Shown: piece after piece, positions 42,243 to 51,683 of the stretch
How the letters are laid out: each line of letters begins with the position of its first letter
Position numbering within the stretch: the stretch's first letter is position 1
Assembly: GCF_018403185.1 (NCBI RefSeq)
Contig: NZ_BOSE01000001.1
Span: 620,001 to 684,000 of the forward strand
Length of the DNA: 64,000 bases
Direction of reading: 5' to 3'
DNA from: Paenibacillus montaniterrae
GTDB lineage: Bacteria > Bacillota > Bacilli > Paenibacillales > Paenibacillaceae
Notes under the pieces: model-generated
Told to the model about the DNA's origin: nothing
What the model saw: the letters and a program-made list of their open reading frames with translations, nothing else
The model's database searches: none
Made by a program: the position numbers and the translations under genes

Positions 42243-43886
42243 ATGATGACAACTGCAGCAATAGGCGTAACGGGCCTGCGTGCAAAATATAGCGGTGAAG
42301 AGCAGCTTATCTTCAAGGATCTATCCCTGCAAATTCCCCAGGGTCAAAAGCTGCTGCTGCTTGGACCTAGCGGCTGCGGCAAATCGACGCTGCTGCATAT
42401 TATGAGCGGAATTATTCCCGGCACGATCCGCATGCCGATGGTCGCCGAGCATATCGAGAAGCCTGCAAGCTGGGGCTTTGTGTTCCAGGACCCCGATACC
42501 CAATTTTGCATGAGCTATGTCGATGAGGAGCTCGCCTTTGTGCTAGAAAATCAACGCCTGCCTCAGGCTCAAATGGAGCAGCGAATCGTAGAAGCACTCG
42601 CTACAGTCCAGCTTCGTCTGCCGCGCCTGCATACGCCAATTGCCGAGCTGTCGCAAGGGATGAAGCAGAGGCTGGCGTTGGCTGCTGCCCTGTTGCTGCA
42701 GCCAGAGGTCGTATTTCTTGATGAGCCTTCTGCTCTGCTCGATCCAGAAGGAAAGCAAATGATCTGGCAGTCGATCCGCGCAGCCTTGCAGCAGCAAACG
42801 GTCATTGTTGTAGAGCATCATATCGACGGCATCCTCGACTGGTTTGACCGCGTCGTTGTGCTGGATGATGCAGGCAGCATCATTGCCGATGAGAAGCCGC
42901 AAACGATGTTCGAGCAGCATAAAGCACTGCTGCTGCAATATGGCATCTGGCATCCTCATATTTGGGAGCAGGCATGGCAAGCAAAGCCTGTACGCCGCTT
43001 CCGTTCTGTTGATCCGCTTAAGATAAAGCAGAACGATCATAAAGGCTCCACGGCTAAGTATCCCATGCAGTCACAAGCGGCTCCGCCTTTGCTGGAGCTG
43101 GAAGGCTTCTCGGTAACCCGCGGCGCATGCACGGTTGAGGTTCCATACGCCGCTGCCGGGCAAGGAGAATGGATCGCCATTACTGGAGTCAATGGCGCTG
43201 GCAAAAGCACGCTGCTGCTCGCTCTTGCTCGCTTGCTGCCAAGCAGCGGCAGCTATCATTTAAGCGGAAAGCCCGCGCCAGCAGAAATTCCCGAGCAGAT
43301 TAGCTACGTCTTTCAAAATCCGGAGCTGCAATTTATTACCGATACGATTATCGATGAAGTGCTCCATTCCCTGCTCCTCCGAAATGAGCAGGCTGACGCT
43401 AACGAAAACGAGCAGCCATTAAAGCGTGGTAGCTTGCTGAAGCTGTTTACACCCCGCTCCAAACGCGGCAAATCGGCTAAAGCAAAGCAGCGAAGGCAGG
43501 CATTAACCGAGCAGGCAATGGCTGCGCTCGATCAGTTGAAGCTGCATGTGCCGTATGAGCGTCATCCCTATGAGCTCAGCATTGGGCAGAAACGGCGGTT
43601 AAGTGTATTGACTGCGCTCGTAGAGGGCAGATCGGTTCTGCTGCTCGATGAGCCTACCTTTGGTCAGGATGCGCGCAGCACCTTTGTTATGCTGGAGTGG
43701 CTGCTGCAATTGCAGGCTGCAGGCAACACGATTGTAATGGTGACGCATGATGAGCAAATCGCGACACGCTTCGCAACGCAAATTTGGCAGGTGCAGGCTA
43801 GTCAATTAAACGTAAAGCTGCCTCAGGATGCAGCTCCAGATAAGGAGGCTGACGATGAACAACGTGCTGAACTGGTTTACACCTAG
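42243..43886 (+). CDS. ykoD: ECF transporter double-ATPase component, YkoD-like
   Basis: A 547-residue cytoplasmic protein with two ABC ATPase domains in one chain. The first has Walker A LGPSGCGKST, Q-loop FQDPDTQF, signature LSQGMKQRLAL and Walker B VVFLDEPSA. The second has ITGVNGAGKST, FQNPELQF, LSIGQKRRLSV and VLLLDEPTFGQD. It drives the thiamine/HMP importer with the YkoE and YkoC-like proteins. ATG at 42,243 lies 6 bases after AAGGAG; an ATG at 42,228 precedes that site. Confidence 0.93.
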   Translation: MMTTAAIGVTGLRAKYSGEEQLIFKDLSLQIPQGQKLLLLGPSGCGKSTLLHIMSGIIPGTIRMPMVAEHIEKPASWGFVFQDPDTQFCMSYVDEELAFVLENQRLPQAQMEQRIVEALATVQLRLPRLHTPIAELSQGMKQRLALAAALLLQPEVVFLDEPSALLDPEGKQMIWQSIRAALQQQTVIVVEHHIDGILDWFDRVVVLDDAGSIIADEKPQTMFEQHKALLLQYGIWHPHIWEQAWQAKPVRRFRSVDPLKIKQNDHKGSTAKYPMQSQAAPPLLELEGFSVTRGACTVEVPYAAAGQGEWIAITGVNGAGKSTLLLALARLLPSSGSYHLSGKPAPAEIPEQISYVFQNPELQFITDTIIDEVLHSLLLRNEQADANENEQPLKRGSLLKLFTPRSKRGKSAKAKQRRQALTEQAMAALDQLKLHVPYERHPYELSIGQKRRLSVLTALVEGRSVLLLDEPTFGQDARSTFVMLEWLLQLQAAGNTIVMVTHDEQIATRFATQIWQVQASQLNVKLPQDAAPDKEADDEQRAELVYT

Positions 43887-44634
43887 CAAGCAAACCTGGC
43901 TGCATCGCTGCAATCCTTCCGTCAAATTCGTGCTGCTGTTCCTTATGATGCTCTATGTCTTTTTCAGCCGCACAATTGAAATCTATCTGATGTTTATCGT
44001 ATGTCTCAGCGCTTTGCTGTGGAGCTGCAGCGGCTTTCCGCCGCGCAAAATTGCGCTGCTGCATATTCCTGTTGTTATTTCTGGCCTTTCCTCTGCGATT
44101 AGCCTGACGCTGTTTGGCAGAGGCAGCTCGGTCATCTGGCAATGGTGGATCGTTAAAATATCGCATGAGAGCATTCATTCCGGCCTGATGATTGGTACAA
44201 AATCGATCCTGATCGGCGTAATCGGTTTGCTTCTGCTGCTTACCTCACCGCCAGTCCAGCTTATTTATTCCTTAATGCAGCAGCTGCGTTTGCCGGCCAA
44301 GTATGCTTATTCCTTTTTAGCTGGCCTGCGCTTGATCCCGTTTATGATCGAGGAATATCAGCTGCGCAGCAATGCGCTGCGCATCCGCAGAGTCAAGCGC
44401 GAAAAAGGATTGCGCGGCGTTTACTTGACGATCAAGCTGTACAGCATCCCGCTAATGGCTCAAGCGATACGGCGAGCTCATCGCATCGGCATCGCGATGG
44501 TAGCCAAGCAATTCAGACAGCAGCGCACCTATTACTATGTAACCGGCTTTTCAAAAAACGATGGCTTTTTTATTGGCATCGTCGTTCTGTGTATGTTAGC
44601 TGCCGTACTGGGATCGAAGCTTATTTCTCATTGA
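43855..44634 (+). CDS. ykoC: ECF transporter T component, YkoC-like
   Basis: A 259-residue transmembrane coupling subunit with about five helices and the cytoplasmic T-component motifs: SNALRIRRVKREKG (first Ala-Arg-type helix) and MAQAIRRAHRIGIAMVAKQF. It starts inside the end of the ATPase gene, at an ATG 6 bases after AAGGAGG, so the two are coupled. The thiamine-binding YkoF of Bacillus subtilis is not present next to this operon. Confidence 0.9.
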   Translation: MNNVLNWFTPSKQTWLHRCNPSVKFVLLFLMMLYVFFSRTIEIYLMFIVCLSALLWSCSGFPPRKIALLHIPVVISGLSSAISLTLFGRGSSVIWQWWIVKISHESIHSGLMIGTKSILIGVIGLLLLLTSPPVQLIYSLMQQLRLPAKYAYSFLAGLRLIPFMIEEYQLRSNALRIRRVKREKGLRGVYLTIKLYSIPLMAQAIRRAHRIGIAMVAKQFRQQRTYYYVTGFSKNDGFFIGIVVLCMLAAVLGSKLISH

Positions 44635-44636
44635 CG

Positions 44637-44675
44637 AAAAAAGGATGCTTGCGGCTGGGCGCATTGCATCCTTTT
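44637..44675. terminator. bidirectional terminator after the thiamine transporter
   Basis: AAAAGGATGC (within 44637-44648) pairs with GCATCCTTTT (44666-44675), then GTTTG. It serves the ykoC-like gene and the converging gene that ends at 44,683. Confidence 0.78.
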
Positions 44676-44682
44676 GTTTGTG

Positions 44683-45666
44683 CTATTCTGTAAAGGACAC
44701 GAGCCAGATGTCTCGCTTAAAATGAGTTTTCGCAACCTGGCCGACATCGATAATATGAGCGCCCAGCTGGCGCAGCTCCTCACCGATTGGCTCTACGGAA
44801 ACGATTACCGCTCGCTTGCATAGCGCTTTTAGAGCAGAAAGCATTTGCCAGCGTTCTTCAGCAGGCAGCACAGAGCAATGATTGTACGGCAAATCAAGCA
44901 CAGCCGCCTCGTAGCTGCCTTGCAGCGTGCGCATGTCGGCTATCGAAATTTCGCAATTGTAGTTAAACGCCGCCATATTTTCTCTTGCGCCGACAACTGC
45001 GAGTGGATTCATATCGTATCCGCGAGCAGCGATGCCTTGGCTGACCGCTTCCATCAGCACTGTGCCGATGCCGCAGCAAGGATCGAGCAGCGTGATCGAA
45101 GCATCCGGGCGCGGAACAGCTATGTTTACAATCGCTCTGGCAACTCGAGTGCCAAGTGCAGTTGAGTAATGGCGAGGCTTGCGATCATGGCGCTGCCAAT
45201 CAGCCTCATTCTGCTCATAGCGACCAAGCCGCCACTCCCCCTCCCATTGCATCACGCCCAGCAGCAGCTCTGGCGCTGCTAAATCGACCTTGCCTCCTAT
45301 TGCAATGCCAAGCGCCTGCTCGATGCGACGCCGCTCAGCATAAGCAAGCTTGCCTGGCTTGCCGCCAGCAACGACTTCAGTCGCTACTACCTTGTAGCTT
45401 TGATCAAGCTGCAAGTCCGCCGCTTGCTGGAGAAACTGTTCAAAGCTGGCGGCACGCAGCCAAATTTGCAGGCGATACTTCAAGTACGGGCTGCGCTCCA
45501 CAGCTATATCAAGCATGCTTTCCACGACAGCCGACGCTTGCTGCCAGCCTGGCTCCTGCTGCAGCAGCTGGCGAATCTCCATGCTGCATAGCGCACGCTC
45601 CTGCTCATGACAGGTAAAGCGATACATATAAGCTGGATTAGCGCGTACTCCGTCTTTATTTATCAT
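44683..45666 (-). CDS. TRM11-like RNA/DNA N-methylase
   Basis: A 327-residue protein. The N-terminal 140 residues are of THUMP-less accessory type. The C-terminal Rossmann methyltransferase has LLDPCCGIGTVLMEA (SAM motif I) and the catalytic AVLDLPYNHCSV (DLPYN, an N/D-PPY variant). The HRKPRHYSTALGTRVARAIV stretch before motif I matches the TRM11/RlmL-like group, which methylates guanine N2 in RNA. The target is unknown. The start is near the end of the zinc-ribbon gene; the ATG at 45,666 is my choice among several close starts. Confidence 0.8.
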   Translation of the reverse strand: MINKDGVRANPAYMYRFTCHEQERALCSMEIRQLLQQEPGWQQASAVVESMLDIAVERSPYLKYRLQIWLRAASFEQFLQQAADLQLDQSYKVVATEVVAGGKPGKLAYAERRRIEQALGIAIGGKVDLAAPELLLGVMQWEGEWRLGRYEQNEADWQRHDRKPRHYSTALGTRVARAIVNIAVPRPDASITLLDPCCGIGTVLMEAVSQGIAARGYDMNPLAVVGARENMAAFNYNCEISIADMRTLQGSYEAAVLDLPYNHCSVLPAEERWQMLSALKALCKRAVIVSVEPIGEELRQLGAHIIDVGQVAKTHFKRDIWLVSFTE

Positions 45667-46087
45667 CACTGCCGCGCTCATCCTTCGGCTTGCTTGACAG
45701 ATCAATATAGGTTGGCTCTATAATTTGCGGCTCTTCAATTAGAAAGCTGGTATTGCAGCTCGGACAAGCCTTCGCATCAATCGGCAAGCTGCGATTGCAG
45801 CTTGGACATTGCTTTTCATCCGATAAATTGGCGATTTTTAATTGATTTTGCTCGATTTCTGTTTTTAGCATCGCAATTTTCTCAAGCTGCTCGCTAAAAT
45901 AGACAAGCTGAAGCTCTTGACCCAGCTCCGCGGCAAGCGTTACCTTCTCGCCGATTTCTTTATACAAGCCGTTAATTTCGTTTTGTTTGCCTACATTTAT
46001 CAGCTTAAGCTTATTGATTTCAACGAGCACTTTAGCCTTCGAGCCCGCCTCAGAAACTCCGCTTTTCAATTTATCAAAAAAGCTCAA
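45656..46087 (-). CDS. coiled-coil zinc-ribbon protein
   Basis: A 143-residue soluble protein. Residues about 1-90 form long helices (MSFFDKLKSGVSEAGSKAKV, EQLEKIAMLKTEIEQNQLKI). Two CxxC pairs follow, in CPSCNRSLPIDAKACPSCN, which make a zinc ribbon, and the tail is acidic. Proteins of this layout are common in bacilli with no assigned function. The TTG at 46,087 is 7 bases after AAGGAG. Its stop overlaps the start region of the methylase gene. Confidence 0.72.
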   Translation of the reverse strand: MSFFDKLKSGVSEAGSKAKVLVEINKLKLINVGKQNEINGLYKEIGEKVTLAAELGQELQLVYFSEQLEKIAMLKTEIEQNQLKIANLSDEKQCPSCNRSLPIDAKACPSCNTSFLIEEPQIIEPTYIDLSSKPKDERGSDDK

Positions 46088-46203
46088 AGCGATCACTCCT
46101 TCTTCTCGACGTCAAATTTGTTCAAAGCTATTTCTATCATAATGGCAGCAACACGAAATGAAAACAAAAAAAATGATACCCGCATCAAAAAAAGCAGCCT
46201 CAG

Positions 46204-46569
46204 CTATATCGACTGAAACTGCTTCTCTAAAGCCATTACGATACGATCCTCAAGAAACGGCTTAACGATAAAATCTCTTGCTCCTGCTTCAATCATGCGC
46301 ATAATCATATTTCTTTGCCCGATCGCAGAGCAGACAATAATTTTCGCTCCAGGGTTATTAGCCAGAATTGCTTCTGTTGCCTCCAGCCCATCCATGACAG
46401 GCATCGTAATATCCATAATGACCAGGTCGGGCTTATATAGCTCGTATTGGTAGACAGCTTCCTCTCCATTAACCGCTTCGGCTACTACCTGATACTCGTG
46501 CTTTGTCACGATGCTCCTTAAGAGCTTCCTCATAAATGATGTATCATCCACAATTAAAACCTTTTTCAT
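46204..46569 (-). CDS. CheY-like single-domain response regulator
   Basis: A 121-residue receiver domain alone: VLIVDDTSFMRKLL (acidic pair), LVIMDITMPVMDG (phosphoacceptor Asp near residue 54), CSAIGQRNM and DFIVKPF (Lys). It has the form of CheY or a related phosphorelay protein that works by protein binding. No chemotaxis genes lie nearby. ATG at 46,569, with GAGG upstream. Confidence 0.92.
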   Translation of the reverse strand: MKKVLIVDDTSFMRKLLRSIVTKHEYQVVAEAVNGEEAVYQYELYKPDLVIMDITMPVMDGLEATEAILANNPGAKIIVCSAIGQRNMIMRMIEAGARDFIVKPFLEDRIVMALEKQFQSI

Positions 46570-46675
46570 TTCTAGCACATCCTCTATTTCCTTTCTGCTT
46601 GCTATCGTAACAAAACGATCTTAACAAAAGCTGAAATTTCATTTCGGATTGCTCGTTTTGGGCATCATTTGGGCG

Positions 46676-48322
46676 TTAATTTAAGTTTAGTTTTCGCTGC
46701 AGCATATCCTCATTCGCTTCCTTCATTAGCTGCAGGCCGCCTTGGTTCAGCCATTCCTCAACAAATTTGTCAAAGCTGGCTAGCGGCAGCTCGCCTGAAA
46801 TAATTTGCAAAAAATAATCTATCTCGAGCGCCAGCAGCTCCTCCCAATATTGCGAATAGGCATCCAGATGCTCCATATTGTAGCTTTCGACTTGAATCAT
46901 CGGCTGCTTGGCGACAGCCCCGCCCTGCATATAAGCATGATTGTTGCTCCATGCCTCCATATCCTTCTTCGGCTGCTCCTGATCCTGCACCACATACTGA
47001 TATAGCTTTGACAGCTCTGGTGAAAGCTCCTCCTCGCTGCGTTTGCCAGCGAGCAGCTCCTGTAAAATATCGTAGCGCTTCGTCACGCCATCCGGATCAT
47101 CCAGCAGCAAATCGAAAGGAAAATAATTGCGCAGCTGAACGCCCATTTGCGCGGCGACACTGCGAATATACTCGCTTTGCTCATCCTTTTCCTCCTCATA
47201 GCGCTCCAAGGCGGTAAGTAGATTGAGCAGCTTGACGGCTGCCTCGGGATGCGAATATCCTTTGCGAACGACAAGATAACGATCGGTAATCGGCGACGTT
47301 TTCGTAACAAAGCTGCCGCTGCTGTCGCGCGGAGCCATATAGACGCGCCATTCCGCCTTCGTATCTGCGGAAACCGAGGCATTCAACGGCCAAAAAGGCG
47401 CCCACCAAGGCGAGAAAATAATTCCTGCTTTGTTTTCCGTAACGAACAGGCTCGGTTCCTTGCGCAGCATAAAGTCCTGATCAATGACGCCCTTTTCATA
47501 CCATTTGGCAAGCTCGGCCAGTGCTGTTCTTGTCTCCTCCTGAATGGAGCCGTATACCAAATTCCCCTCCTCGTTAATAAACCAGCTTTGCGGAAAGGAA
47601 TGAAAGCTGGAAAAGACGGAGTCCAGGCCAAAAATCCCCGTTTTCTGCTGGTAAACTAGCGATTTATCTACAGGAATTCCGATTGTATCTTGCTCGTTAT
47701 TGCCATCAGGATCGTGATGGACAAAGGCAAGCGCAATTTGCTCAATATCGGCCAAGGTTTGCGGCTCAGGCAAATTCAATTTTTCCAGCCAATCCTGCCT
47801 TACCCACAAATAGCTCGGCGCATCTGCCTCTATGCCGACATTGGGCAGGCCATAAAGCTCGCCATTCACGGTAGCCTCCTCAAGCGCTTTGCCGCTTGTC
47901 GCATCATAGATCGATTTGACCAGCGGAGAGCTATACTGCTCGTAATGCTCTCCAAGCTGCTCAATCAAGCCTTGCTCGGCAAGCTGATACAGCTGCTGGC
48001 GATTTACGATAAAGACATCGGGCAAATCATTGCTGCGGATAGCCAACTCCAGCTTCGTAATGTAATTCTCCTCGCCGCTCGCTTCCCAGCTATACTGAAT
48101 TTCAATCCCGGTCTTCTGCAGAATATAGCGAGACATGAAATTGTCCGCCCCTACATCGCCTTCGGGCAGCTCGATATCAGAATACGAATAAGGCACACGC
48201 AGCACGATGCTTTCCTGATAGGGCTCCATGCTGTTCATTGGCTCACTGGAGCTTCCCTTCGAGCAGCCTGCAACAAGCTGAACAAGGATAAGAGCTGCCA
48301 GAGCCATCGTCTTCCTGTTCAT
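46676..48322 (-). CDS. ABC-transporter solute-binding lipoprotein 1
   Basis: A 548-residue lipoprotein (MNRKTMALAALILVQLVAGC, lipobox VAGC) of the large extracellular solute-binding family seen in Paenibacillus beside YesMN systems. GIEIQYSWEASGEENYITKL, LPDVFIVNRQQLYQL and YGLPNVGIEADAPSYLWVRQ are typical of oligosaccharide binders. The gene overlaps or nearly overlaps the YesN-like regulator upstream and so belongs to the YesM-YesN transcript. It has no permeases of its own next to it and may share those of the 53,617-55,487 operon, or serve as sensor partner. Confidence 0.88.
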   Translation of the reverse strand: MNRKTMALAALILVQLVAGCSKGSSSEPMNSMEPYQESIVLRVPYSYSDIELPEGDVGADNFMSRYILQKTGIEIQYSWEASGEENYITKLELAIRSNDLPDVFIVNRQQLYQLAEQGLIEQLGEHYEQYSSPLVKSIYDATSGKALEEATVNGELYGLPNVGIEADAPSYLWVRQDWLEKLNLPEPQTLADIEQIALAFVHHDPDGNNEQDTIGIPVDKSLVYQQKTGIFGLDSVFSSFHSFPQSWFINEEGNLVYGSIQEETRTALAELAKWYEKGVIDQDFMLRKEPSLFVTENKAGIIFSPWWAPFWPLNASVSADTKAEWRVYMAPRDSSGSFVTKTSPITDRYLVVRKGYSHPEAAVKLLNLLTALERYEEEKDEQSEYIRSVAAQMGVQLRNYFPFDLLLDDPDGVTKRYDILQELLAGKRSEEELSPELSKLYQYVVQDQEQPKKDMEAWSNNHAYMQGGAVAKQPMIQVESYNMEHLDAYSQYWEELLALEIDYFLQIISGELPLASFDKFVEEWLNQGGLQLMKEANEDMLQRKLNLN

Positions 48323-48327
48323 CGCTT

Positions 48328-49716
48328 TCACCTCAACTCATAGTGCAATGATCGATATTCCGTCGGATAAACGCCAAACTGCGCTTTAAACGTTCGGCTA
48401 AAATATTTATGATCGACAAATCCGACACGGTTGGCAATCTCCGAGATCGAAAGCTGTGTGCGAACCAGCATTTGCTTGGCCGCATCAATTCGCAGCTCGC
48501 GCAATACGATACCGAAGGAAACGCCAAAAAATCGTTTAAAGCATTGGCTGAAATAGCTGCGGCTCATCCCAACCTGGTAAGCAATATCATTTTGATTCAG
48601 CTCGAGCGCAATTTGCTGATGCATATAACGAATCGCTTTAATCATACAGAGCATCACCTCATGCGAGAACGATAAATCTCCCATTCGACTTCGCAGCAGC
48701 ACCGAAAACTGCTGCAGCCAATGCTCGACTGTTTTCCAGCAACTCGTATCCGGCTGCTCTGGTACGTCTATATAAGGCTCAGCAATATTGATTGAAAGCA
48801 CGACCTGACGATAAAACTGATTGCATAGCTGCTGCAAATAGGACGGCTGCGGCTGCAGCTGCTTAACACGCTTCGTCCATGCGTTCCATTCCTGCGGATA
48901 CAACAGCCAGCGATATTGCTCCAATTCATTGAAAAACTTCTGCTGCTCGCGCTGATCGACCGCAGTCAGCTGCTTCATTAAGCCAAGCAGCTCTTCTTCG
49001 CTCAGATGAAAGCACCTGCTGCCCCCGGCATCGCTGTAATAAAACAGCAGCCGTTCACCATGCTCAATTAGCCATGGCTCAATTTCCTCTGCTTTTTTGC
49101 CGCACTGCGGCATCACGACGAATTGGCCAAGCTCCTGCAGCTCAAAAAGCAAGCTCTCCTGCGGAATCGATACCGCCGAGGTCTCCAGTCGAAACCAGCT
49201 GCGGCCAAGCTCCTTGACGACTAGCGAATTGCTGGCGATCAGCTGATTTTCAAACGATGTGAACGGAGCCGCCAGCGGCCTGTACATGTACAAGCCGCCA
49301 TTATAGAGCGGCACAGTCTCATGCTTGCGCTCTGTCTCCCGCTTCAAGCGCGATACAATGCGTTTGGCCGTTTCATCTACGTTATCGCGATTAAGCAGTG
49401 TCTTCACGATGTAGTCAATCGCTCCGAGCTGCAGTGCTTCCTGAGCGTAATCAAACTCATGATGACAGGTCAAGATGACAAATTTCACTTGAGGATGCAG
49501 CTCCTGCACGCGCTTCATTAGCTCAAATCCATTCATATTTGGCATCGTAATGTCTACGAACATGACGTCGACGGCCTGCTTTGACAAAAAACGCAACGCT
49601 TGAATGCCATCCTTCGCTTCTCCAACAAAGGATATTTCATAAGCATCCCAATTGGTCAGCGACTGCAAGCCTTGGCGAACCATTCGCTCATCATCTACAA
49701 CAAGTGCACTAATCAT
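48328..49716 (-). CDS. YesN-like AraC-type response regulator
   Basis: A 462-residue regulator with receiver domain (1-120: ALVVDDERMVRQGL, VMFVDITMPNMNG with the phosphoacceptor Asp, YIVKTLL). A middle region of about 220 residues follows, and an AraC helix-turn-helix pair at the C-terminus (NDIAYQVGMSRSYFSQCFKR, SISEIANRVGFVDHKYFSRT, KAQFGVYPTEYR). It overlaps the kinase gene by 8 bases and the lipoprotein gene follows it. The usual targets of YesN-type regulators are adjacent glycan transporter and hydrolase genes. Confidence 0.94.
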   Translation of the reverse strand: MISALVVDDERMVRQGLQSLTNWDAYEISFVGEAKDGIQALRFLSKQAVDVMFVDITMPNMNGFELMKRVQELHPQVKFVILTCHHEFDYAQEALQLGAIDYIVKTLLNRDNVDETAKRIVSRLKRETERKHETVPLYNGGLYMYRPLAAPFTSFENQLIASNSLVVKELGRSWFRLETSAVSIPQESLLFELQELGQFVVMPQCGKKAEEIEPWLIEHGERLLFYYSDAGGSRCFHLSEEELLGLMKQLTAVDQREQQKFFNELEQYRWLLYPQEWNAWTKRVKQLQPQPSYLQQLCNQFYRQVVLSINIAEPYIDVPEQPDTSCWKTVEHWLQQFSVLLRSRMGDLSFSHEVMLCMIKAIRYMHQQIALELNQNDIAYQVGMSRSYFSQCFKRFFGVSFGIVLRELRIDAAKQMLVRTQLSISEIANRVGFVDHKYFSRTFKAQFGVYPTEYRSLHYELR

Positions 49717-51463
49717 ATCGCTCCTCCTCCAGCTTTAATGGAATGATAACGGTTAAACAAGTTCCAGCCCCTGCTTTGCTTTCAATATGAAGCTTTCCTG
49801 CATCTCCGTAAAATCTATCCAACAGCCGACGAACATAGCTCAGTCCAATGCCCATTCCCATTGTCGTCTGCTTGCCTGCTGTGCTAAGCTGCATCAGCGT
49901 TTGATGGTCTACTCCTTGACCGTTGTCCTCAACACGGAGCTGTAAAGCGTTGTCCGAATAAGGCTCTATCGTTAGCTCAATGATACTTTGCTCATCACTG
50001 CGTCCATGATAAATCGCATTTTCAACGAGCGGCTGCAGCAGAAAGCGCGGAACTGCAACATGCAGCAGCTCTGGATCTACATGCAGTTCAAATTGCAGCT
50101 CGTCCTCATAGCGAATCATATGCAAATCAATATAATGCTGAAGCGCTTCCAGTTCCTGCTTGATCGTCACAATAAGACTGCTTTTCCCCATGTTGTAATG
50201 CAGTAGCTTGACGAGCAAGGTTACAATACGATCAATATCATCCTGTCCTTTAGCTCTCGCCATCCATTGCACAGTATTCAACGTATTATGCAAAAAATGC
50301 GGGTTGATTTGACTTAGCAGCTTCTCGATTTCCAGCTGCGATTTATTTCTTTCATTCCACGATACTTCTTCAATCAGCTCATTGACCGTATGCTTCATCA
50401 CCTGAAAGTTTTGCAGCAGCGTATCAAATTCCTCAATGCCCACTTGCTTCACTGGTGAGTCCCGTTCGCCTGTCAGCTTCACGATTTCCAGATTCACTCG
50501 CCGCAAGGAGCCGTATACTTTGCGCCAGATCATCATCGCAATCGCAAAGGCTAGTATAAGCGAGCCAAGCACAAGCGCCACCATGCGAACCAGCCATTGA
50601 TTAATTTCGTGATTGTACTCATCCTTGTTTACTGCAATAACAAGCTTCCAGCCCTGGATGCTCTCATATCCGAATACATAATGATCCTCTACCTGCTTTA
50701 CGCCGTTATCGACCATTTCCCAGGTCAGCTCCTCCGCCCTAAAGGGAGGATCACCGGCGTCCGCATACAGCACCTCTTTCTGCTCGGAAATTAAATAATG
50801 ATAGACAGGCATACCGTACCAATTGCTGTTCATCATTTTGCGGAACATATTATAGTTGGATTCCAGGTAAATATAGAGAGAATAATTGCTGTCTGATTTA
50901 ACCTCGCGAATTGATGAAAATACGATATTTTCACTGTTCTTGTACTGCGTCTGGTGCGGCCCATAGTAAGCGGTTCCATTATAGCGGATAAATAATGGAA
51001 GCTTCTCGATCGTAAAATCATCACGCACTGATAGATTGTTAAATAGAATCGGCTGCTCATCGCTAGCATTGTCATGATAGTAAACCATCAAGCCAACATT
51101 CGGATTCGTAAAGTTAACGATGTTGAAGGTGCCTTCAATTTGCTCAATTAGCGCTACCTTTTCCGCCAAGCTGGCACTAAGCATGTATTCATTCACTCTG
51201 GCAGCCGTTTGTCCATCCAAAGCAAATTGCTTCGACACAAAATCGAGATTGCTCAGCAGGTTTTCAATCCCCATCGCCTCCTGCTTCAAGCTAGCCTCTA
51301 TCCCGGCAGATATTTTATGCTGCAAAATCGAATGCATCGAGGAATAGGTATAGCCTGCCAGCAGCGCAGGCGGGAACAGGCACGCGATCAGCAAATAAAA
51401 AATTAGCGTTCTTCTAAGTGTGCCGCGCTTGAAAAATTGCTTTGTACGCTTCATTAGCTTCAT
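49709..51463 (-). CDS. YesM-like sensor histidine kinase
   Basis: A 584-residue membrane kinase with two membrane helices (about 17-40 and 290-312) flanking an extracellular dCache-like sensor. A HAMP linker follows, then a His_kinase domain (LLSQINPHFLHNTLNTVQWM, His in NPHFLHN) and HATPase_c (VENAIYHG, VEDNGQGV, GMGIGLSYVRRLL). This is the YesM/LytS-type class partnered with AraC-type regulators, and its gene overlaps yesN. The start chosen is the ATG at 51,463; an in-frame ATG 18 bases earlier is possible. Confidence 0.93.
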   Translation of the reverse strand: MKLMKRTKQFFKRGTLRRTLIFYLLIACLFPPALLAGYTYSSMHSILQHKISAGIEASLKQEAMGIENLLSNLDFVSKQFALDGQTAARVNEYMLSASLAEKVALIEQIEGTFNIVNFTNPNVGLMVYYHDNASDEQPILFNNLSVRDDFTIEKLPLFIRYNGTAYYGPHQTQYKNSENIVFSSIREVKSDSNYSLYIYLESNYNMFRKMMNSNWYGMPVYHYLISEQKEVLYADAGDPPFRAEELTWEMVDNGVKQVEDHYVFGYESIQGWKLVIAVNKDEYNHEINQWLVRMVALVLGSLILAFAIAMMIWRKVYGSLRRVNLEIVKLTGERDSPVKQVGIEEFDTLLQNFQVMKHTVNELIEEVSWNERNKSQLEIEKLLSQINPHFLHNTLNTVQWMARAKGQDDIDRIVTLLVKLLHYNMGKSSLIVTIKQELEALQHYIDLHMIRYEDELQFELHVDPELLHVAVPRFLLQPLVENAIYHGRSDEQSIIELTIEPYSDNALQLRVEDNGQGVDHQTLMQLSTAGKQTTMGMGIGLSYVRRLLDRFYGDAGKLHIESKAGAGTCLTVIIPLKLEEERYD

Positions 51464-51633
51464 TGAGAGCAACCACTCCATTGTTAATCTTTACTATATT
51501 ATTGTAAACAATCTCTTTCTTGAAAGGAATAGTAAGAAATGCCCGCCCGAGGATTTTTTTGGTATGAGCAGCCAAATTGATAGATTTGATAGAGTCAATG
51601 AGCAATGCGTTCCACGCTCGTGAGGTAAAAGGC

Positions 51634-51674
51634 TAAAAAGAAAGCATGGAAACAGGGGGAGTTTCCATACTTTC
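51634..51674 (-). terminator. terminator of the sugar-transporter operon
   Basis: GAAAGTATGGAAAC pairs with GTTTCCATGCTTTC on the minus strand (one G-U) around a 7-base loop, then TTTTTAGCC. It starts 10 bases after the solute-binding gene's stop. Confidence 0.85.
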
Positions 51675-51683
51675 TATCATCAT

